From Planctomycetota bacterium (lineage in GTDB: Bacteria > Planctomycetota > Phycisphaerae > UBA1845 > PWPN01): 37,246 bases of DNA. The stretch covers positions 1 to 37,246 of the forward strand of contig JAKLEZ010000043.1 in the NCBI GenBank assembly GCA_022711465.1, read 5' to 3'. Positions 9,901 through 17,507 of this stretch are shown one piece after another. A program made the translations under genes and the position numbers. How positions within the stretch are numbered: position 1 is the first letter of the stretch; each line of letters opens with the position of its first letter. Below the pieces are notes generated by a model that was not told the DNA's origin, did no database searches, and saw nothing but the letters and a program-made list of their open reading frames with translations.

Positions 9901-10193
9901 CAACGCCTCTCGACGAATACTATGTAGGCGAGCCCATTCCATGGAACGTCCAGACCACGTCACGCACCAACCAGCTGCGCGTTGAGCTGTGGGCTGGCGA
10001 GCGGAAATTGGCCGAGCACACGGCGCGGCTGGAGGGCGGCGGGCTACGTGGTGCTTTTGAAAGCCACGGGCTCAAATCCGGCGTCTGCACTCTCAAAGCG
10101 GTCCTCGATGCGCCATCATCAGCGCCTCAAACGGCCCAACGCGACCTCATCGTGGCCCCCGACCCGTTCGACTGGCCGACACGCAGACCATGA
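6933..10193 (+). CDS. Secreted GH123-like (DUF4091) glycoside hydrolase with N-terminal binding module
   Basis: 1086 residues. The ATG at 6933 follows GGGAGA. A signal peptide (RRRWLGMLLGVGVAASIQDLHA) leads into a galactose-binding/malectin-like module at ~30-200 (FQFGTPTSAARAGFTKVT, FEVAVPEGEYTVWLIASDAE). After a beta-sandwich region comes the catalytic barrel at ~410-760: FYFGVKENPDG, then FYPIDEPGNN with the Asp-Glu pair at residues 565-566, and CREGVDDCRYVATL, a form of the EGxxDYRY signature of DUF4091/GH123. In characterised GH123 beta-N-acetylgalactosaminidases an adjacent Asp-Glu pair performs substrate-assisted catalysis, so the pair here is the likely active site. The C-terminal ~280 residues include another carbohydrate-binding-like beta domain (ITDPSFEAGPQAGGFP, YALKWDFSKA). 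Substrate inferred only: a terminal N-acetylhexosamine or a related sugar. Confidence 0.82.
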   Translation: MRRRWLGMLLGVGVAASIQDLHAADGLPSGDAGVKRQAVRVAAFQFGTPTSAARAGFTKVTIGEAFTPEKGYGFQSTQDLKAFDRGGSEITLPKDSHTASTYGAYRTTSDLTCALIEGRADNSFEVAVPEGEYTVWLIASDAEWDPPLFEVWANGQKKLDVRVPRARFVFMESFQARAADGQLRIEFKGPHGWILNGLVIGQDGPELAQVVTTLERDIFFLTQSELPNWKEAKPEPAPPQLDWSAAELERGYVVVPVDDTVSVTPTFVPARASIGRPLTAFATPGEFEPASFCVLSRKDLGPVALELSDFIAEKDGQTIPRQNVKVGIVRCWPQRISGWGGKGEYYVVPEMIETPAGRHSSVAAGQVKQWWLTVRVPPDAPAGRYRMSLTFRPEKAPPTTLEWRLLVLPFELIRPPDKHWGTWLESFPPVGGLRGPERRGRNTPAEQARLVKADLADYREHGFDLAIFNFYFGVKENPDGTFTYDISALARDLEYWKTLGSSTPVPMGCEFTLRNLEYGLAEPGKKHVPGTFSPKAHRAIVGLIRYIHDEAQRHGWPKLYFYPIDEPGNNKTENRMLFAENVLGFVHEVPGCQTATTLTAGDLQRLGDRVDVRIYAYGHYSRNRVLQEVRQGHPFWYYENGMFYGHSTVASRGLTGFEFLRSGAEVATAWGFDAIEANPYNDFDGGHKDWNVIFPGVDGPIPTIYWELCREGVDDCRYVATLQQKIAQARTQGNKEAADRAERVLAPLLDPDAQPIENPLAFTRYRWRLAREILYLLDDRELSLSFPAVVTTTTAPEKTGPNLITDPSFEAGPQAGGFPVPSYHADDPSLKPEDKPVGALSVTNEVAHSGRYALKWDFSKAVGKGHVYDGKHYLIVNVQVPPEAARQLRGQRVRVGYWFRLGGGAAVPGMTLRQSGKDGYLGGISYTGGVEDPAVWNHFVAEDRLRTDFDSLDIHISCPVPDDAEVARKSLFYIDEVSLQAIEEPPMAVSTPLDEYYVGEPIPWNVQTTSRTNQLRVELWAGERKLAEHTARLEGGGLRGAFESHGLKSGVCTLKAVLDAPSSAPQTAQRDLIVAPDPFDWPTRRP

Positions 10194-10227
10194 ATCCATC
10201 TCTCAACGAGAGAAAGGCACGCGAACA

Positions 10228-11919
10228 ATGACCGACCCGAACCCGATGTGTGGCGACAAGGCGGCCCAACCTTCGAAGTGGATCGCACTGCTGATGGTAG
10301 TGGCTTGCCCCCTCTTTGGAGCCCGGCCGACGTGGGCTGCCGCCGCGCCAAACCCGCATGCTTGGGAACGCTGGGAACACGCCCTGACCAGCTCCCGCAA
10401 CTACGGCAACCCCTACGCCGACGTAACGCTGCGGGTCACTTACAACGGGCCGGACAACCGTACACTGCGCATCTACGGCTTCTGGGATGGCGGCAACACC
10501 TTCCGAATCCGCTGTGCATTCCCTGCGCCGGGGGGCTGGCGGTGGGAGACAGAGTGTTCCGACGTGGCCAATATAGGCTTGCACCGGCACCGTGGCACCG
10601 TGGAAGTCTCGCCCTATCGTGGCGACAATCCGCTGTACGCCCACGGCTTCCTCAAGGTAAGCGACAATCGGCGCTATCTGGCTCTCGCTGACGGAACCCC
10701 GTTCTTGTGGATCGGCGACACCGCCTGGGCCGTGCCGCTGCGAGCCAGCGACGAGGAATGGAAAACCTACGTCGCCGACCGCACGGCCAAGCACTTCACC
10801 CTCATCCAGGTGGCGCCGGCGCCCGCCTGGGCCGGCGAGCGTGATCGCCAGGGCGAGCGGGCCTTCACCGACAAGACCTGCTCACAGTGGAACCCGGCCT
10901 ACTGGCAGTCCTTCGAACGCAAGATCCAACACGCCAACGAAAAGGGCCTGGCCGTGCTGCTCGTCGGCCTCATGGAACCCGTGCACCGTTATCCCGAGGC
11001 CCCACAGGCTCGCCTCTTCGCCCGCAACATCGTGGCCCGGCTCTACGGAAACTTCGTCATCTTCTCCCCCAGTTTCGATAGCGAGGTCCTGCCCCTGGCT
11101 AACGAGGTCGGCCAGGCCGCCCGCGAGGCGACCGCCGTCCACCTGATCACCCAGCACCCCGGCACGCCCTGGAACCAGCCCACGCCGACCTTCTCGGACA
11201 AGTACTACGACGAGCCGTATCTGGACATCGCCGCCGTGCAGACCGGCCACAACGCCGGCCACCTCGACTGGTGTGCCCACCACGCCATCGAATGGACCCT
11301 GCACCTCTACCGCCACCAGCCGCACAAGCCGATCATCAACCTGGAGGCCATGTACGATGCCCAGGGCGATAAGGGCTGGCGGTCGATCGATGCGCGTTCC
11401 CTGGGCTGGCGGTGCTGGCTCTCGGGTGCCATGGGCTACACCTACGGGGCTGGTGATCTACCGCCCAAGGTACCCAAGGGCAGCGGCGCGATCTTCAAGT
11501 GGGTCACCGACCCGGGGAAGTACGATCACTGGAAGAAGGCCCTCCAATGGGAGAGCGCGTTCCAGATGCAGTACCTGCACGACTTCCTGGCCGCCATCCA
11601 GTGGTGGCGCCTGGAGCCCGCCCACAACCTCATCCACAACCAGCCCGATGACGTGACCCGCCGGATGGTTATGGCCAAGACCGCCTCGGGCGATCTGGCC
11701 GTGGCCTACCTGCCGGACAACGAGGCCATTGAATTGGACCTGTCCGCGTTCTCGGCCCCGCTCACGGCCCGCTGGTTCGACCCGATTCGGGGTCGCTATT
11801 CCCCCATGCCCGGTCGTATCGAGAACAAAGGCACCCACCGTTTCTCGCCGCCGGCCAACGGCGATTGGGTGCTGGTTCTGCAGCCGACCGGCGCGCAAAC
11901 GCAAGGAGACGCCAAATGA
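10228..11919 (+). CDS. Secreted apiosidase-like (DUF5060-DUF4038) glycoside hydrolase
   Basis: 563 residues from the ATG at 10228, preceded by GAGAAAGG; the frame is open further upstream but that part overlaps the previous gene. The signal peptide is KWIALLMVVACPLFGARPTWA. An N-terminal DUF5060-like beta domain (AWERWEHALTSSRNYGNPYADVT, split by the loop GPDNRTLRIYGFWDGG) precedes a DUF4038/apiosidase-like TIM barrel with the hallmark DGTPFLWIGDTAW (Asp at ~164). The barrel contains IFSPSFDSE and INLEAMYD, the latter probably holding the catalytic Glu. The C-terminus (LAVAYLPDNEAIELDLSAF, ARWFDPIRGRY) is the small beta-sandwich often labelled 'putative collagen-binding domain'. Family knowledge: GH140 members release apiose from rhamnogalacturonan II, but many DUF4038 proteins have other, untested substrates. 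Its stop overlaps the next start by four bases (ATGA), showing translational coupling. Confidence 0.85.
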   Translation: MTDPNPMCGDKAAQPSKWIALLMVVACPLFGARPTWAAAAPNPHAWERWEHALTSSRNYGNPYADVTLRVTYNGPDNRTLRIYGFWDGGNTFRIRCAFPAPGGWRWETECSDVANIGLHRHRGTVEVSPYRGDNPLYAHGFLKVSDNRRYLALADGTPFLWIGDTAWAVPLRASDEEWKTYVADRTAKHFTLIQVAPAPAWAGERDRQGERAFTDKTCSQWNPAYWQSFERKIQHANEKGLAVLLVGLMEPVHRYPEAPQARLFARNIVARLYGNFVIFSPSFDSEVLPLANEVGQAAREATAVHLITQHPGTPWNQPTPTFSDKYYDEPYLDIAAVQTGHNAGHLDWCAHHAIEWTLHLYRHQPHKPIINLEAMYDAQGDKGWRSIDARSLGWRCWLSGAMGYTYGAGDLPPKVPKGSGAIFKWVTDPGKYDHWKKALQWESAFQMQYLHDFLAAIQWWRLEPAHNLIHNQPDDVTRRMVMAKTASGDLAVAYLPDNEAIELDLSAFSAPLTARWFDPIRGRYSPMPGRIENKGTHRFSPPANGDWVLVLQPTGAQTQGDAK

Positions 11920-14105
11920 ACCGAGAAACACCAGGCCGGAGAATCGTCGCAAACAGACTGTCGCTGCCGTTGCTGGCCTTGAGCACCGCCCAGTCCCTTG
12001 CTCTGGCTGCACCGGCACCCACTACCCAGCCGATGAAAGGTCCGCTTCGCGTGCATCCGCAGAACCGGCGCTATTTCACCGACGATTCCGGCCGCGCCAT
12101 TCTGCTTGTTGGCTCGCACACCTGGAACAACCTCCAGGACATGGGTGAGAACGATCCGCCGGCCGCGTTCGACTTCGCGGCCTACCTGGATTTCCTGGCC
12201 CGGAACAACCATAACTTCATCCGCCTGTGGCGCTGGGAGCTGGTCAGTTGGAACACCGCGGCGAATGGTGAAAAGGATAAGCGCGTGCATTTCGCGGCGC
12301 CGCACCCGTGGCCGCGGACCGGGCCGGGAACGGCGCTGGACGGCAAGCCGAAGTTCGACGTGGGTAGGTTCGACGAGGCCTACTTCGAGCGTCTGCGCTC
12401 GCGCGTGACGGCGGCGCGAAACCGCGGCATCTACGTATCGGTCATGCTCTTCGAGGGCTGGGGGCTCCAGTTCGTGCCCGACGGCTGGAAGGCTCACCCT
12501 TTCAATAAGGCCAACAACATCAACGGCATCGACGGCGACGTCGACCACGATGGCAAGGGGATCGAGATCCACGAACTCGCCGCCCCGGCCGTCACGCGCC
12601 TTCAAGAGGCCTGCGTCCGCAAGGTCATCGATACGGTCAATGACCTGGACAACGTGTTGTACGAGATTTCGAACGAAAACCACCCGCCCTCCACCGCCTG
12701 GCAGTACCATATGATCCGCTTCATCCACGACTATGAGAAAACCAGGCCCAGGCAACACCCGGTGGGAATGACCTTCCAGTACCAGGGCGGCTCCAACGGG
12801 ATGCTCTTGGATAGCCCGGCCGATTGGGTCTCGCCCAACCCCAAGGCCGAGGGTGGCTATGATTACCAGGGCAATCCGCCGCCTGCCGATGGCCGTAAGG
12901 TCATTCTCTCCGACACCGATCATCTCTGGGGCATCGGCGGGAACGTCGCCTGGGTGTGGAAAAGCTTCCTGCGCGGGTTGAACCCGGTCTTCATGGACCC
13001 CTACAAGCGCACCGTCCTGAGCGGCGGCTCTGAAGCTCAATGGGAACCGGTCCGCCGAGCTCTGGGCGTGGCCCGCCGGCTGGCCGAGCGTGTCGATTTG
13101 GCCACTCTGACCCCGCGCGGCGAGTTGGCCAGCTCCGGCTACTGCCTGGCCAACCCGGGATTCGAGTATGTGGTCTACCTTCCCGAGGGCGGCGAGGTGA
13201 CCCTTGACCTTCAGGCCGCCCCGGGCCCGTTCGCCGCCGAGTGGATCCATCCGCAGACCGGAGAGGCCGCGCGCGGCGAAAACGTTACGGGCGGGGCGAA
13301 GTGTACGCTCAAGCCGCCGCTCAACGGCACCACCGTGCTCTATCTGCGGAGATTACCAGGAGAATCCGAGCCCGGTGTGACCGCAGAGCCGCCGTGGCGA
13401 CCGTTGCCCCTGATCACCGACGGCCGGGTGGCGGATGGCTGGTGCCATGTGGGCTGGGGCGGATTCGCCGTCGATGGGGACGCCCTGCGGACAGAGTGCG
13501 ATCCGAAGGGGCTCGGGCTCCTGGTCTACAAAAAGGAGAAGTTCGGCAATTGCCAGATTCGCGTGTTATTCAAGAGCAAAGAGGCTAGGTCGAATGCCGG
13601 GGTGTTCGTGCGAATCGCGGACGGAATTCTGGAACAGGTCAGCCGCCCCGGCGCGGCATTTGAGCGAGACGCACGCGGGAAGATCTCGAAAGCATCCATG
13701 AACAAGATGATGGAATCGTCGGAACGCGACGAGGGACCCTGGTTCGCGGTCCACCGCGGTTACGAAGTCCAGATTATGGACGAAAACGACAAGCTCCACC
13801 GAACCGGGGCCATCTATTCGCTCGCGCCCTCGTCCGCAGAATCGAAAAAGCCGCCGAGCGAGTGGAAGACGATGGTCATCACGCTCACGGGCAATCGGAT
13901 CCTCGTGGATCTTGAAGGCAAACGCGTCACCAGCTTCGATCCGGAGAGCCCCGAGGTGCCCCGCGTTCGTCAATGGTTCGAGCCGAAGCGCGAACCGAAG
14001 CGTCCTGAAGCCGGTTATATCGGCCTGCAGAACCACGACCCGGGCGACATCGTGTGGTTCAGGGAAATCAGCGTGCGACCGCTGATGGTGCCGGAGGTGA
14101 AGTGA
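11916..14105 (+). CDS. GH5-like glycoside hydrolase fused to DUF1080 (3-keto-disaccharide hydrolase-like) domain
   Basis: 729 residues. The ATG at 11916 overlaps the previous stop and has CAAGGAG at 11902. The signal peptide is SLPLLALSTAQSLALAAP. Residues ~30-400 form a cellulase-superfamily barrel: GRAILLVGSHTWNNLQD, NHNFIRLWRWE, YEISNENHPP (acid/base Glu at 254), and VILSDTDHLWGIGG (Asp 333 and 335) where classical GH5 enzymes have the nucleophile Glu. After a short beta-sandwich (~400-480) comes a DUF1080/PF06439 domain from ~500 to the end: LITDGRVADGWCHVGWGGF, SNAGVFVRIADG, GYEVQIMDEND, GYIGLQNHDPGDIVWFREI. DUF1080 proteins include 3-ketodisaccharide hydrolases and concanavalin-like sugar-binding domains. 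Whether the fused domain is catalytic or only binds sugar cannot be decided from sequence. Confidence 0.82.
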   Translation: MNRETPGRRIVANRLSLPLLALSTAQSLALAAPAPTTQPMKGPLRVHPQNRRYFTDDSGRAILLVGSHTWNNLQDMGENDPPAAFDFAAYLDFLARNNHNFIRLWRWELVSWNTAANGEKDKRVHFAAPHPWPRTGPGTALDGKPKFDVGRFDEAYFERLRSRVTAARNRGIYVSVMLFEGWGLQFVPDGWKAHPFNKANNINGIDGDVDHDGKGIEIHELAAPAVTRLQEACVRKVIDTVNDLDNVLYEISNENHPPSTAWQYHMIRFIHDYEKTRPRQHPVGMTFQYQGGSNGMLLDSPADWVSPNPKAEGGYDYQGNPPPADGRKVILSDTDHLWGIGGNVAWVWKSFLRGLNPVFMDPYKRTVLSGGSEAQWEPVRRALGVARRLAERVDLATLTPRGELASSGYCLANPGFEYVVYLPEGGEVTLDLQAAPGPFAAEWIHPQTGEAARGENVTGGAKCTLKPPLNGTTVLYLRRLPGESEPGVTAEPPWRPLPLITDGRVADGWCHVGWGGFAVDGDALRTECDPKGLGLLVYKKEKFGNCQIRVLFKSKEARSNAGVFVRIADGILEQVSRPGAAFERDARGKISKASMNKMMESSERDEGPWFAVHRGYEVQIMDENDKLHRTGAIYSLAPSSAESKKPPSEWKTMVITLTGNRILVDLEGKRVTSFDPESPEVPRVRQWFEPKREPKRPEAGYIGLQNHDPGDIVWFREISVRPLMVPEVK

Positions 14106-14356
14106 TCAGCAAAGCATGGAGCATCCAGCTACACGCTGCGCGGAGACCACAACCACACCCTATCGTTGTCGGCGAGTTCACTCTGTCGGCCGGCTGGCAA
14201 GCGACGTCTCGCTGAGATACTGCGGGCGCAGCGGCTAGCGGGCGTCTCATGGCGTTTTCTCCAGGACAGGTAACTGGCACTATACCCAAGATCGGCCGGA
14301 GCCCAACAAGTGGCTGATGCATTCGGCGCCCAGTACAATGGCGGTATCTGTCTAGC
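14106..14356. other. Intergenic stretch with no supported gene
   Basis: About 250 bases separate the GH5-DUF1080 gene from the GH71/99-like gene, much more than the 0-35 base gaps upstream, so a new transcript could start here. I see no convincing promoter or terminator. A short frame ending at 14353 reads YTQDRPEPNKWLMH and looks faintly coding; it may be a remnant of a lost gene or chance. Confidence 0.4.
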
Positions 14357-15658
14357 GTGTTGGCATCCCTCCTGTTCATCGGCCCGGGGGCCCAGGCGGC
14401 GGACGCGCCACCCAGTGCCGATGAATCGTGGCTGCGGCCGTACACCGGTCCCACGCGCACCGACATCGGCGCCACCACGCTCGACGGCAAGGTGCTGTGT
14501 GGCTACCAGGGATGGTTCAACACCCCTGGCGACGGCACCAGCTTCGGCTTCAGCCATTGGGGCAGCGGGTTCGGCCGCCCTGAAGGCGGGCGGTTCGTCG
14601 TGGACATGTGGCCGGATGTTTTGGAATACGATCCGCACGACCTGTGCGAAGTGCCGGGCCTCAAAATGCCGGACGGCTCGCCGGCGCGGCTTTACAGCGC
14701 TTTCCGCAAAGGGCCCGTGCTGCTGCACTGCAGGTGGATGCGCCAGTACGGCATCGACGGCGTGTTTCTGAGTCGGTTCGTCAGCGAGACAGCCGATCTT
14801 GCCCGCGCTCGTCACGTCAATATGGTCCTGGCAAACGTACGCAAAGGCTGCCATCGCGAGGGCCGCGTCTGGGCGATGATGCTCGACCTGTCCACGGGCC
14901 GCCGAGGGTCTACCGCGCTGGTCATGAACGACTGGAAATTCCTCTGTGATCAGGTCAAGGTCCGCGAGGATTCGCGCTACCTGCACCACCAGGCTAAGCC
15001 GGTTGTGCTGTTGTGGGGGCTGGGTTTTCAGGATCGGCCCTGGACGCCGGAGGAGGGCGAGGAACTCGTCCGGTTCTTCAAGGAGGACCCGAAATACGGC
15101 GGCGTTCATCTCATCGGCGGGATCGATCCCCACTGGCGAACGCTGAGCGGTGCCTCGCGATCGGACGCCGGCTGGGCCAAGGTCTACCGGAGCTTCGACG
15201 CCATCAGTCCCTGGAATGCAGGTCGCTACCGCGACGATGCCAGCATGGACCGTGTGCGAAAGGATGTGTGGGAAGCCGACTTGGCCGAACTCAAAGGGCT
15301 AGGGCTGGGCTACATGCCCCCCGCCTTCCCGGGTTTTTCCTGGGATCACCTCCGCAGAACGCCTCCGGGAACCAGCATGATCGCGCGGCGAAAGGGCATG
15401 TTCTATTGGCGGCAGTTCGCCATCTTCAAGGCTCTCGGAATCCGCACCGTATTCGTCGGGATGTTTGATGAGGTCAATGAGGGGACGGCCATCTACAAGG
15501 TCGCCAACGACGTCCCGGTCGGCAAGTACTTCGTGACTTATGAGGGCTTGCCGTCTGATTATTATCTCAAGCTCACGGGGGCGGCCACGCGGATGATCCG
15601 CAGCGAAATCCCGCTATCAGATGAAATTCCTCATGATCTTCCACCTCCCAAAGAGTGA
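14357..15658 (+). CDS. Secreted GH71/99-like glycoside hydrolase
   Basis: 433 residues from a GTG at 14357. The family is recognised by TLDGKVLCGYQGWFNTPGDG, the long (beta/alpha)8 pattern with LHCRWMRQYGIDGVFLSRFV, PVVLLWGLGF, and the C-terminal VGMFDEVNEGTAIYK, whose acidic residues (near residue 370) are the likely catalytic pair. Characterised relatives are endo-alpha-mannosidases (GH99) and alpha-1,3-glucanases (GH71); these planctomycete 'GH71/99-like' proteins are largely untested. The start is uncertain: from GTG the signal peptide (ASLLFIGPGAQAADAPP) has no positive charges, whereas the same frame extended back to 14321 would add RRPVQWRYLSS, a proper basic n-region, but the codon there is ATT. 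An ATG at 14317 is one base out of frame. Confidence 0.8.
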   Translation: MLASLLFIGPGAQAADAPPSADESWLRPYTGPTRTDIGATTLDGKVLCGYQGWFNTPGDGTSFGFSHWGSGFGRPEGGRFVVDMWPDVLEYDPHDLCEVPGLKMPDGSPARLYSAFRKGPVLLHCRWMRQYGIDGVFLSRFVSETADLARARHVNMVLANVRKGCHREGRVWAMMLDLSTGRRGSTALVMNDWKFLCDQVKVREDSRYLHHQAKPVVLLWGLGFQDRPWTPEEGEELVRFFKEDPKYGGVHLIGGIDPHWRTLSGASRSDAGWAKVYRSFDAISPWNAGRYRDDASMDRVRKDVWEADLAELKGLGLGYMPPAFPGFSWDHLRRTPPGTSMIARRKGMFYWRQFAIFKALGIRTVFVGMFDEVNEGTAIYKVANDVPVGKYFVTYEGLPSDYYLKLTGAATRMIRSEIPLSDEIPHDLPPPKE

Positions 15659-15811
15659 CTGCCGGCGGGTGCCGTGTCAGGCGCACCGGTACCTGCGCGC
15701 GGTGGGCGACGGAACGCGGATGCTGCGCGGCCAGCGGCCCCTCGCTGCCAGGAGTCTCATGAGACCATGAAGGTGCAACGCGTGCGTCGCGGTTTTCCAC
15801 GAGGAGTTCAA

Positions 15812-17446
15812 ATGGTGAAACCGGCCCTGTTCCTGATCGCAACGATCGTGCTGTCTGTCCAGTCCGGCGGGTGGGCTGCCGAAAGCACTCCCATTACCCG
15901 AAGCAAATCAGACCCGAAGCTGTTGTCGTTCCGAGGGAACAGCAGGTTCAAACTCGTCGGCTACGATTACTACGACCTCCTGAACACGGAGCATGTCGGG
16001 AAGGACCTGGATTGGCGCAACGGAGCCGATAGGAAGCGTCCGCTGTATGAATCCTTCTTCGACATGCTGGACCACAACCGCGTGAACTTGACGCGTTGCT
16101 TCGTCTGGGACGGCTGGGCGAATGATCTGTTCTGCTGGAAGCGCATCAGCACGGCGGACGACCCGGTCAAGAGCGGTCAACGTTATGCCCGGGTGGATCT
16201 CGCGCAGTTCGATGATCGGTTCTGGAACCACGCCGTCAAGGCCATCGAGTATGCGTCGAAAAAGGGCGTCATCGTGGAGGTGACCCTTTACGACCGCTGC
16301 GGCATCGATTCGGACGCCATCGGCCCGCGCCGATGGAGTTTCCATCCCTGGAATCCGGACAACAGCATGCCCGGCACAATCGGATGCGATCTGCTGCCGC
16401 GGCGGAAGGAACGCGGCATCCAGTACGTCTTCGACCTGGCCAACCCGAAGATCAAGTCGCTGCACGAAGCCTACCTGAGGAAATGGGTCGAATCCACCAG
16501 GCACCTCGACAATGTGATCTTCGAAATCGAGAACGAGGGTTACAGCGGCTACGCGTTCAACAAGTGGGTGGCCGAGTTCTTAAGACATGAGTTGAGATAC
16601 CCCTTCCCGATCGCGGTGAACACGTTCGCGGACAAAGACCTGTGCCACGGCATCTCCGAAGTGGACATCATCGCCGACCACGGTGAGAAAAGCCCGAAGG
16701 AGGTGGATCAACTGTCGAAGGAGTGGTCGCGGTTCGGCAAGATGATCGTGGTCGATACCGATGGGTGGCGGACCTCCGAGGAGAACCACGAGAAATCGCT
16801 GCAGGTGGCCCAACGCGCTCTGGACCTCGGCCTGCACTTCAACCACAAGGCCCGCTCCAACCGGCCGTGCGGCGATACCGGCAAGCGATACTGCGAGTTG
16901 ATGGCCGGCCTTCAGCGCGACCCCGGCGGGCGCGCGCCGGATCGGCCTGACCCCCTTCAAGCCGACCAGCAGACAGCGGACATCATCCTGGGCCCAAAGA
17001 ACGCCGAGCACGGGCTGAAACTCGATCTGCCCTGGGACGGCTCGCCAGACGGATGGACGGCCGTCGTTGAGCGCCAGGGCAAGAACGGCCAGATGAACGC
17101 CGCTGGACCCACCGGCCGGAAAGGCCGCACCATCTTCCTGGATGTCGATGACGATTTCATCTTCAAGGGTGCGCAACCCAGAGTGCAAATCGAACTGGAG
17201 TACTACGACTCATCACCCGGCGACCTGGTGCTCGAATACGATGCGGCCAACGACTCGAGCGGCCATCGCAAGGCCGTCGTTGCCAAATGCACCGGCACGA
17301 CCGATTGGCAGCACGCAACTTTCAACCTGGACGATGCGTACTTCGGAAACCGCTGCGGCGAGCACGCCGACTTCGGCTTCCGGCGCGGTGATGCCGCCGG
17401 CGAGATCATCATCCGCCAGGTTTGGCTCAGGAAGGTGAGCCGGTGA
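15812..17446 (+). CDS. Secreted GH5-like glycoside hydrolase with C-terminal beta-sandwich
   Basis: 544 residues from the ATG at 15812, which has GAGGAG at 15801 and begins a clear signal peptide (VKPALFLIATIVLSVQSGGWA). The frame is open upstream but without a better start. The barrel contains FRGNSRFKLVGYDYYDLLN, MLDHNRVNLTRCFVWDGW, YASKKGVIVEVTLYDRCG and VIFEIENEGYSG, with the acid/base Glu at ~242 in the N-E motif. KMIVVDTDGW lies where a nucleophile is expected and carries Asp, as in the GH5-like gene at 11916 (DTDH), so the two are probably paralogues of one GH5-related family. The C-terminal ~130 residues (DDDFIFKGAQPRVQIELEYY, NLDDAYFGNRC, IIIRQVWLRKV) form a beta-rich module likely to bind carbohydrate. 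The substrate is unknown. The gene faces the nitrilase-like gene tail to tail with a 61-base gap. Confidence 0.78.
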   Translation: MVKPALFLIATIVLSVQSGGWAAESTPITRSKSDPKLLSFRGNSRFKLVGYDYYDLLNTEHVGKDLDWRNGADRKRPLYESFFDMLDHNRVNLTRCFVWDGWANDLFCWKRISTADDPVKSGQRYARVDLAQFDDRFWNHAVKAIEYASKKGVIVEVTLYDRCGIDSDAIGPRRWSFHPWNPDNSMPGTIGCDLLPRRKERGIQYVFDLANPKIKSLHEAYLRKWVESTRHLDNVIFEIENEGYSGYAFNKWVAEFLRHELRYPFPIAVNTFADKDLCHGISEVDIIADHGEKSPKEVDQLSKEWSRFGKMIVVDTDGWRTSEENHEKSLQVAQRALDLGLHFNHKARSNRPCGDTGKRYCELMAGLQRDPGGRAPDRPDPLQADQQTADIILGPKNAEHGLKLDLPWDGSPDGWTAVVERQGKNGQMNAAGPTGRKGRTIFLDVDDDFIFKGAQPRVQIELEYYDSSPGDLVLEYDAANDSSGHRKAVVAKCTGTTDWQHATFNLDDAYFGNRCGEHADFGFRRGDAAGEIIIRQVWLRKVSR

Positions 17447-17507
17447 GTGCCCGCGTCCTTCCGTTTCGTTCGCGATTGACTCAGGTCCTGATGGTTCTCG
17501 CCCCTGT

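Noticed and set aside
11796..13250. A 484-codon minus-strand frame across the GH5-DUF1080 gene
   Set aside because: Antisense shadow with no recognisable motif, and it conflicts with a coupled gene pair on the other strand.
14265..14353. Coding-like peptide YTQDRPEPNKWLMH in the gap before the GH71/99-like gene
   Set aside because: Too short to assign, no start or family match, and the surrounding sequence has stops in all frames; a gene remnant is possible but unsupported.
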